From assembly GCA_903909905.1 (NCBI GenBank), contig CAIVXP010000006.1, positions 1-10,227 of the forward strand: DNA of 10,227 nucleotides, read 5' to 3'. This DNA comes from Akkermansiaceae bacterium. Lineage in GTDB: Bacteria; Verrucomicrobiota; Verrucomicrobiia; Verrucomicrobiales; Akkermansiaceae. Positions 5,109 through 10,227 of this stretch are shown piece after piece. Position 1 is the stretch's first letter; each line of letters opens with the position of its first letter. A program made the translations under genes and the position numbers. The notes below the pieces were generated by a model. That model worked only from the letters and a program-made list of their open reading frames with translations, ran no database searches and was not told the origin of the DNA.

Positions 5109-5711
5109 ATGTTTACCGGACTTGTTGAAGCGCTTGGCACGGTGGTGTCGCTGGATGCGGGCAAGGGTCAGTCCCGGCTCGCTCTCGCGATTCCCTTTGC
5201 GTCCGAGTTGGTGCTTGGCGATTCGGTCGCGGTGAATGGCTGCTGCCTCACGGTGGCGGTGATCGATGGCGATCACGTTGCTTTCGATCTGCTTGCGCAG
5301 ACGCTCGATGTCACCTCGCTCGGCGGGCTGGCAGTTGGCATGATGGTGAATCTTGAGCGCGCGATGAAGGCGGGCGATCGCTTTGGCGGGCACTTCGTGC
5401 AAGGGCATGTCGATGCGATCGGAAAAATTTGTGGCATCGAGGCGCGCGGGCAGGACCATGTGGTCGATGTCGAGTTGCCCGATGCGATCGCGCGTTTGTG
5501 CATTGATAAAGGTTCGCTCGCGATCGATGGCATTTCGCTCACCATTGCGTCTCTGAAGGGGGGTCTCGCAACATTTTGGATCACGCCGCACACATGGGAT
5601 CACACCAACCTTCATGCGGCCATGGTCGGCCAACGCATGAACCTCGAGGCCGACATGCTCGCCAAGCATGTCGATAGCCTGCTCGCCGCGCGCATGAACG
5701 CTGGGGCTTGA
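5109..5711 (+). CDS. ribE: Riboflavin synthase (alpha chain)
   Basis: The 200-residue protein makes riboflavin by dismutation of two 6,7-dimethyl-8-ribityllumazine molecules, the last step of the pathway, in the cytosol. It starts with the family's MFTGLVE. It shows the two internally similar lumazine-binding halves: VNGCCLTV (42-49) in the first and IDGISLTI in the second, with GGHFVQGHVD (93-102) between them. The length is typical. The start at 5109 is fixed by MFTG; an in-frame TTG at 5100 is not needed. The usual ETLRRTN-like segment reads QTLDVTSLG, a mild variant. No other rib genes or FMN riboswitch are seen, and the gene follows the antiporter by 5 nt. A strong hairpin terminator follows. 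Confidence 0.95.
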   Translation: MFTGLVEALGTVVSLDAGKGQSRLALAIPFASELVLGDSVAVNGCCLTVAVIDGDHVAFDLLAQTLDVTSLGGLAVGMMVNLERAMKAGDRFGGHFVQGHVDAIGKICGIEARGQDHVVDVELPDAIARLCIDKGSLAIDGISLTIASLKGGLATFWITPHTWDHTNLHAAMVGQRMNLEADMLAKHVDSLLAARMNAGA

Positions 5712-5737
5712 GCTTGTTTGCGATCGCTAAAAAAATG

Positions 5738-5779
5738 TGAAGGGCGGTCGCCAGATCCCGTTCCAACGACCGCCCTTCA
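5738..5779. terminator. Bidirectional intrinsic terminator between ribE and hsp20
   Basis: TGAAGGGCGGTCG (5738-5750) and CGACCGCCCTTCA (5767-5779) form a perfect 13-bp GC-rich stem with a 16-nt loop. The run of seven A's just left of it (5729-5735) becomes a U-tract for the minus-strand transcript, so it best terminates hsp20. On the plus strand only GTTTC follows, a weaker site for ribE. Its position between two converging genes supports the call. Confidence 0.85.
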
Positions 5780-5843
5780 GTTTCGCGCGCGCCCAATTAT
5801 GGCGGAACAGGCGCACGGTTCCGTATTAGTTCACGGAAATGTT

Positions 5844-6341
5844 CTAGCTCACAGGGATCGCATGAGTGGCATGCTTTGCTTGTGGGTTTTTCGGCAAATG
5901 CACAGTGAGAATGCCTTCCTTGTACTCGGAGGTGATCTTCGAAGCATCGGCCTCATCCGGCAGCGAGAACGATCTCTCGAAGCGGCCGTATGACCTTTCG
6001 AGGCGGTGATAGCGCACGCCTTTGTCTTCTTTTTCTGCCTTGCGTTCGCCGCTGATCGAAAGGGTGCCTTCGTCGACATTGACGCGAATGTCTTCTTTGC
6101 GGACTTCGGGCAGCTCGGCTTTGACGACATATTCCTTGTCGGTTTCGCCGATGTCGACTGATGGCGCCCATTCGGCAAGCGTCATGGATTCATCGGTGCG
6201 GGCCGGCCAGCTTGTGAATGCGCGTTGCATGCCGCGCATGAGATCTTCCATCTCGCGCACGGGGTCCCAGCGCAGCGAGGGGCGGAAGATGTCGAATTGC
6301 TCGGATTTTCCCAGTGGGTTCCATTTGGTCAGTATGCTCAT
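5844..6341 (-). CDS. Hsp20 / alpha-crystallin small heat-shock protein
   Basis: The 165-residue cytosolic chaperone holds unfolding proteins in an ATP-independent way. After an N-terminal arm (1-56, with WDPVREMEDLMRGMQ) the alpha-crystallin domain runs from about 57 to 150. It includes PSVDIGETDKEYVVKAELP, the YGRFERSFSLP strand and EYKEGILTVHLPK, matching the family's A-x-x-x-x-G-(I/V)-L motif. The C-terminus carries IPV (162-164), the I-x-I/V motif that docks into neighbouring subunits. All key elements for oligomer assembly are present. The gene points toward ribE and ends at the shared terminator. No Shine-Dalgarno site or clear CIRCE/sigma-32 element was recognised upstream. Confidence 0.95.
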   Translation of the reverse strand: MSILTKWNPLGKSEQFDIFRPSLRWDPVREMEDLMRGMQRAFTSWPARTDESMTLAEWAPSVDIGETDKEYVVKAELPEVRKEDIRVNVDEGTLSISGERKAEKEDKGVRYHRLERSYGRFERSFSLPDEADASKITSEYKEGILTVHLPKNPQAKHATHAIPVS

Positions 6342-6779
6342 AATCGTATGTTTTGGTTTGCCGGCTGTTCGTGTTGTTTTTCGGTCATTCCTTCATGCCG
6401 GCACTGGAGGAGGGGCCTTCCGTTTCTGATCATCGGTCCGCTTCCGGCCCGCGATTCATGATAGTTCGATAGCGATTGATTTGAATGAGTGGTCCGCATC
6501 ATTGTTCGTAGCGGGATTGTTGTAGTGCGGTAGGCGGTGCTTGCGGTGTCATGTGCGTGATGATGCGTCATGAACGCGGCAATCGTGATCACGCGATGAC
6601 GGGCAATGGGGATTTTGCCGATGGGTTTTCTCGCGTTGCGCGCATTGATGATTGATGGCGCGGCGGATGGCGTCGCGGTCTGGCGTCGCGTATCGGTCTG
6701 TGTCCCGAGAGAAGGCGGGATTTTTTAGGCGTGGCATCGGCTTGTCATGCCGCGCGTTTCCTCACCGGATAAATTCCAC
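6342..6779. other. Divergent intergenic region between hsp20 and the dksA-like operon
   Basis: About 440 bp without a credible gene. Short minus-strand frames here (6338-6592, 6549-6737) have His/Thr/Arg-rich shadow-type translations. It must contain the promoters of both flanking transcription units, but I could not fix -10/-35 boxes with confidence. Visible symmetric sites are CGTGATCACG (6584-6593), a perfect 10-bp palindrome, and ATGA-TGCG-TCAT about 20 nt to its left. Either could be an operator. Confidence 0.5.
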
Positions 6780-7385
6780 ATGAAAACAAAATCAAAAAAA
6801 ATCATATCGGATCCTGCAGCCCTGCATGTGCCTGGCCGTTGGTATTGGCATTACCGTCAGCTTCAGGCGTTGCGTGAGGTGCTGTTACGCGAAGGGATAG
6901 CTCAATTTTCCGAGATCAAGCTCCCGATCGAGCCGCACAGCATGGATCCGGCCGACAGTGCGAGCGACGAATTTGATCACAACCTCGCATTGGGGATGTT
7001 GATGCATGAGCATGATGCTTTGTATGAAATTGATGCGGCGATCGAGCGGATCATGAGCGGACGCTACGGCGTCTGCGAAGACACCGGGCGGGCGATTCCG
7101 GCGCAGCGTTTGAGGGCGGTACCGTGGACGCGCTACACGCGAGAGGCAAAAGAACGGCGCGAGCGGCTTGGCGGCAAGGAGCGGCGTGTGGGTATCGATG
7201 TGCCAGGCAGTGTGCGTGGTGACGCATCGGCGGCAATAGGCGCTGCGCCGGACCCCGAGGAGGAGGATCTGATCACGCGCGAGCTCGATCATCGGATGTT
7301 TGACGAAGCGATGATGCGCTTCGAGGGCGGCGAGGAGTGGAGTGAACAGGGTGGCATTCGAATCGCAAGGGAGGAAAAGTCATGA
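6780..7385 (+). CDS. DksA/TraR-like protein with degenerate zinc finger
   Basis: The 201-residue protein shows the DksA/TraR layout: an N-terminal helical segment, the acidic tip DPADSASDEFD (56-66), then a helix and the finger region GRYGVCEDTGRAIPAQRLRA continuing to VPWTRYTREAK. DksA binds the RNA polymerase secondary channel and works with ppGpp. In the classic C4 finger the four Cys are CxxC...CxxC. Here only Cys99 remains, with Thr102, Thr120 and Ala123 at the other places, so zinc binding is unlikely. A charged C-terminal extension (about 125-201) is also unusual. I chose ATG 6780 because the upstream in-frame ATG at 6747 adds little. The stop overlaps the hydrolase start by ATGA, the first of two such junctions in this operon. 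An RNA polymerase role is inferred. Confidence 0.75.
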   Translation: MKTKSKKIISDPAALHVPGRWYWHYRQLQALREVLLREGIAQFSEIKLPIEPHSMDPADSASDEFDHNLALGMLMHEHDALYEIDAAIERIMSGRYGVCEDTGRAIPAQRLRAVPWTRYTREAKERRERLGGKERRVGIDVPGSVRGDASAAIGAAPDPEEEDLITRELDHRMFDEAMMRFEGGEEWSEQGGIRIAREEKS

Positions 7386-8071
7386 GCAGCTTGATGGAAA
7401 AATTCAGTAAGGAGGTTGCGATCGCTGTGGATGGCGTCGTGTTGGATGGTGATCTCGAAGTGCCGGAGAATGCGCTGGGTGTGGTGATTTTTGCGCATGG
7501 CAGCGGCAGCAGCCGCAGGAGCCCGCGCAACCGCCTGGTGGCGCAAACGATTCGCGACAAGGGCATGGGTACCTTGCTGTTTGATTTGTTGACGCCGGAA
7601 GAGACGCTTGAGGATGAAATCACCGGAGCGCTGCGTTTCGATGTGCACATGTTGGCGTTGCGTCTCGAAGGCGTAACGCAGTGGCTTCTTTCGCAGCGCG
7701 GTTGGAAAGATATGAAGATCGGTTTTTTTGGTGCAAGCACGGGCGTAGCGGCGGCTTTGCTGGCGGCGGCGCGTATGGGCGATCGCATATCGGCCGTGGT
7801 GTCGCGCGGTGGTCGGCCCGACCTTGCGGGTGGCGTGCTGGCGCAGGTCCGTTGCCCGACATTGTTGATTGTGGGCAGCCTTGACGAATTGGTCCTTCGT
7901 CTCAATGAAGACGCGAGAGGTGAGATGACCTGTGAGACCGAGTTGAGGATTGTGCCTGGTGCCACGCATCTCTTCGGAGAGCCTGGAAAGCTCGAGCAGG
8001 TTGCAAGCATGAGCGCCCGCTGGTTTGAAAAACATTTTTCTGCAGCCTTCGAAGAAAGGAGTGGGTCATGA
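7382..8071 (+). CDS. Alpha/beta hydrolase (dienelactone hydrolase-like)
   Basis: The 229-residue cytosolic protein has the hydrolase core. An HGSGSSRRSPRN stretch (about 39-50) gives the oxyanion loop, and the nucleophile elbow GASTG carries Ser119. Asp168 (in GSLDE) and His196 (in GATHLF) complete a canonical triad. It resembles the small dienelactone-hydrolase/KANL3-like proteins often found beside, or fused to, a phosphoribosyltransferase. M. tuberculosis Rv0571c is such a fusion as I recall it. Here the two parts are separate genes joined by ATGA overlap. The start ATG overlaps the dksA-like stop. The substrate is unknown. The stress context (Hsp20, DksA-like) suggests a role in recovery or metabolite repair, which is inference. 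Confidence 0.85.
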   Translation: MSSLMEKFSKEVAIAVDGVVLDGDLEVPENALGVVIFAHGSGSSRRSPRNRLVAQTIRDKGMGTLLFDLLTPEETLEDEITGALRFDVHMLALRLEGVTQWLLSQRGWKDMKIGFFGASTGVAAALLAAARMGDRISAVVSRGGRPDLAGGVLAQVRCPTLLIVGSLDELVLRLNEDARGEMTCETELRIVPGATHLFGEPGKLEQVASMSARWFEKHFSAAFEERSGS

Positions 8072-8742
8072 GGGGCTCGGCATTCAAGGACCGTGTTGAG
8101 GCTGGCCGTCTGCTCGGCGAAGAGTTGGTGGCATATGCGCGTGGCAAAAAAAATGTCATCGTGCTCGGATTGCCGCGCGGCGGATTGCCGGTGGCGCGTG
8201 AGGTGGCTGAAAAAATTGGTGCGCCGCTGGATGTGATGGTCGTGCGAAAGTTGGGAGTCCCCGGTTGGGAAGAGTTGGCGATGGGTGCAATCGCGAGTGG
8301 TGGCGTGCGGGTGCTCAATCATGATGTGATGCGAAGCCTTCACATTTCCGAGAAGGCCCTTGAGAAGGAGGTGGGACTCGAAATGAAGGAACTGAAGCGG
8401 CGTGAACTCGCTTACCGGGGCCATGCGGGAGCGCCCGAGGTGAAAGGCCGAACCGTGTTGTTGGTGGATGACGGCATTGCCACGGGCTCGACCATGCGAG
8501 CGGCGGTTGAGGCGCTGCGCTTGCAGGGGGCTGCCGCCATTGTTGTTGCGGTGCCGGTGGCGGCAGCCGACACCTGCAGGGAAATTGAATCGACGGTCGA
8601 TCGTCTGGTGACATTGATGCGCCCGGAGGTCTTTGGTGCGGTAGGTCACTGGTATGAGCAGTTCCCGCAAGTTGAGGACGAGGAAGTCCGGGAAATTCTC
8701 GAGCAAGCGGCCAGGCCGACGCAAGCGGCGTACGCTGGTTGA
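8068..8742 (+). CDS. Phosphoribosyltransferase (COG1926-type)
   Basis: The 224-residue protein is a type I phosphoribosyltransferase. Its PRPP-binding loop is VLLVDDGIATGSTM (130-143), with the two acidic residues and the ATGST phosphate loop. The N-terminal half has LGLPRGGLPVAREVA and VVRKLGVPGWEELAMGAIA, both typical of the predicted phosphoribosyltransferases of COG1926. These are distinct from the purine and pyrimidine salvage enzymes, and their acceptor base is not known. Translation is coupled to the hydrolase by ATGA. The C-terminus (EDEEVREILEQA) looks like a short helix. The pair probably acts on a common metabolite. No terminator with a clear stem was found after it, although a T-rich stretch (8771-8781) follows. 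Confidence 0.9.
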   Translation: MRGSAFKDRVEAGRLLGEELVAYARGKKNVIVLGLPRGGLPVAREVAEKIGAPLDVMVVRKLGVPGWEELAMGAIASGGVRVLNHDVMRSLHISEKALEKEVGLEMKELKRRELAYRGHAGAPEVKGRTVLLVDDGIATGSTMRAAVEALRLQGAAAIVVAVPVAAADTCREIESTVDRLVTLMRPEVFGAVGHWYEQFPQVEDEEVREILEQAARPTQAAYAG

Positions 8743-8820
8743 TGCGGCTTTTTGCGATTGCTGGCGTGGTTTTTTCTTTTCCCCCGAAGTCCTTGCATGC
8801 GTTTGTGCCCGTGCTAATCA

Positions 8821-10227
8821 ATGAGCTGCATGCCCGCGGCCACCAAGCACGATCCGTTCCGCGCCTTTTATGAAAGGCTGTTGGTGGTGCTTTTGATGGT
8901 GCCAATGTTTGCAGGCCAGCTTGGCGCCGAGGAGGCTCCGCCGGTGGCGCAGGTCGTCGAGCCGCCGGCCAGTACGCGACCTCAGGCGGATGAGGTGATC
9001 AGCCGCAGCAAACAATTTCGCATCAGCGGAGGGGACAGCTTGGTGAGGGCTTCGGTCGCGCTGTTGGCGGATGAGGCGAAGGACGAGTTGCACAAACTGA
9101 CGATTGAGGACGACTCATGGAAAATTCCGGTCAAGGTCGTCTTGACCGGCAAGGCAGGCGATCCATTGCCGCCGCGCACGGTGAGCATGCGTTTGTGGAT
9201 TCTCGAAGGGGTGCCGCAACTGCAGATTGATGTGCATTTGAGTCGAGGCATTGAGCAGGAGCACTTCAAACGCACGGTGACGGCTGCGTTGCTGTATGAG
9301 CGGGTCCTGCGCGATCGCGCGGGCGATGCGCTGGATCATCCGTTTTTTGTGTCGCCGTGGTTGTCGGATGGCTTGCGTGAGGCCTCGATGTGGAGTCTCA
9401 ACCTGAGTGATCGGCGTTTGTATGAGGCGCTGTTCAAACAGGGTGGCTTGTTCAAGATCGAGGAACTGTTTGCGCTGGGCGAGCGGGCCTTTGACCAAAT
9501 GGATGCGGCGATGCGCGCGGCATTTCGCGTTTCATCGGGGGCCTTGGTCATGGCCTTGCTCGAGCAACCGCAGGGCCGCGAGGGTTTTCGTTCGTTTCTC
9601 AATGAAGTTGGCGCCTACGAGGGTGAGATGCCGGTGCTGTTGCGCAAACATTTTCCCGAACTCAATCTCTCCGGCACCAGCCTTGCGAAATGGTGGGCGC
9701 TGCAACTTGCCAACAAGGGTGGGCTCAACCAGCTCACCGATGTGCTCGGCATCCGCCAGACCGAGGCCAACCTCGCCGAGGCGCTGCGCCTGAACTTCCG
9801 TGATGCAGAGGGCATCGTACAGCAAAAGGAAATCGATGCCTGGCCCGAGCTTGCCGAACTCAATGAAGGTGAGCGACTTGTTGCCGGGCGACCGGCCGCT
9901 GAGGCTTTGGTGCATCTCAGTTACCGTTGCTTTCCCTCATACCGGCCATTATTGCAGGAATACCAGCAGGTGCTTCATGCGATTTCAAAAAACCAAACTG
10001 AGACCGTTGCCGCGCGTCTCGCATCGCTTGCCGAGACGCGCAAGACGATGCTTGGTCGGGCCGATCGCGGGCGTGACTATCTCGATTGGTTTGAGATCAC
10101 CCGCGCGAGACAGACCAGCGGAGCCTTTGATGACTACCTGCAACTCAAGGAGCGGCTCAAGGAACGCCAGCATCAGCGCAAGGACCCGGTTTCCGAATAT
10201 CTCGACCGCATGGATCGAATCTTTTAC
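8821..10227 (+). CDS. Secreted protein of unknown family, possible peptidase-MA-like relative (3' end outside window)
   Basis: An uninterrupted plus-strand frame of 469 codons runs from ATG 8821 to the window edge. Overlapping shorter frames on both strands are its shadows. A signal peptide is visible: after a 20-residue N-region comes LLVVLLMVPMFAGQLGA (about 20-37), then AEE, so export is likely. A beta-rich part (about 60-150) is followed by an alpha-helical part. The segment TVTAALLYERVLRD (152-165) then PWLSDGLREA (179-188) resembles the gluzincin peptidase-MA order, HExxH then (P/L)WLxEGLAE. No HExxH or zinc ligands are seen, and the second motif has Asp where Glu is usual. It may be a catalytically dead relative. 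An in-frame Met4 is an alternative start. The family call is weak; the gene itself is well supported. Confidence 0.8.
   Translation, partial: MSCMPAATKHDPFRAFYERLLVVLLMVPMFAGQLGAEEAPPVAQVVEPPASTRPQADEVISRSKQFRISGGDSLVRASVALLADEAKDELHKLTIEDDSWKIPVKVVLTGKAGDPLPPRTVSMRLWILEGVPQLQIDVHLSRGIEQEHFKRTVTAALLYERVLRDRAGDALDHPFFVSPWLSDGLREASMWSLNLSDRRLYEALFKQGGLFKIEELFALGERAFDQMDAAMRAAFRVSSGALVMALLEQPQGREGFRSFLNEVGAYEGEMPVLLRKHFPELNLSGTSLAKWWALQLANKGGLNQLTDVLGIRQTEANLAEALRLNFRDAEGIVQQKEIDAWPELAELNEGERLVAGRPAAEALVHLSYRCFPSYRPLLQEYQQVLHAISKNQTETVAARLASLAETRKTMLGRADRGRDYLDWFEITRARQTSGAFDDYLQLKERLKERQHQRKDPVSEYLDRMDRIFY

Noticed and set aside
5719..5726. GCGATCGC octamer after ribE as a HIP1-like element
   Set aside because: GATCG-rich words are frequent in this GC-rich coding DNA (GCG ATC and GGC GAT CGC codon runs), so a single octamer carries no weight.
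7273..8724. 483-codon minus-strand frame opposite the hydrolase and phosphoribosyltransferase genes
   Set aside because: It is antisense to two well-supported enzymes and has a low-complexity Ser/Arg/Pro/His-rich translation.

Overview
The window looks like chromosomal DNA of a Verrucomicrobiota-type bacterium. The basis is indirect: moderately high GC, genes that mostly lack clear Shine-Dalgarno sites, hairpin-rich intergenic DNA, and a set of proteins (DUF-type Na+/H+ antiporter, degenerate DksA-like protein, secreted protein of unknown family) of a kind I associate with that phylum. The phylum call is inference. No rRNA, tRNA or CRISPR array was seen.

Layout. Positions 1-615 hold the 5' part of a minus-strand gene that runs off the window, plus a doubtful small minus-strand ORF. 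About 533-1063 is non-coding and carries a cluster of short perfect hairpins. A small Smr-domain protein with an N-terminal zinc ribbon follows (1064-1417). From 1456 to 3751 lies a rearranged region. A 5' fragment of the antiporter gene plus its upstream sequence (1467-1800) duplicates the start of the intact antiporter locus (3304-3751). Between the copies sit a scrap of a DNA methyltransferase 3' end (1791-1871), an AbiEi-like antitoxin gene (1868-2602), and an AbiEii-family toxin gene that has lost its nucleotidyltransferase half (2599-3225). The two TA genes overlap by ATGA inside a perfect 12-bp inverted repeat. This reads as a decayed defence module wedged beside the antiporter.

From 3481 the region is orderly. 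The putative Na+/H+ antiporter is followed 5 bp later by riboflavin synthase (ribE). A strong hairpin terminator separates ribE from a convergent Hsp20 gene. After a roughly 440-bp divergent intergenic region comes a tightly coupled three-gene operon with ATGA overlaps at both junctions: a DksA/TraR-like protein lacking most zinc cysteines, an alpha/beta hydrolase, and a COG1926-type phosphoribosyltransferase. Next to Hsp20 this looks like a stress-response cluster. Last is a long secreted-protein gene (8821 to the end) that is open to the window edge. It resembles a gluzincin-like peptidase that has lost its HExxH motif.

Main points of interest: the duplication with reciprocal decay around the TA remnant, the inverted repeat over the toxin start, the nucleotidyltransferase-less AbiEii, the zinc-poor DksA operon, and the possible pseudo-peptidase at the right edge.
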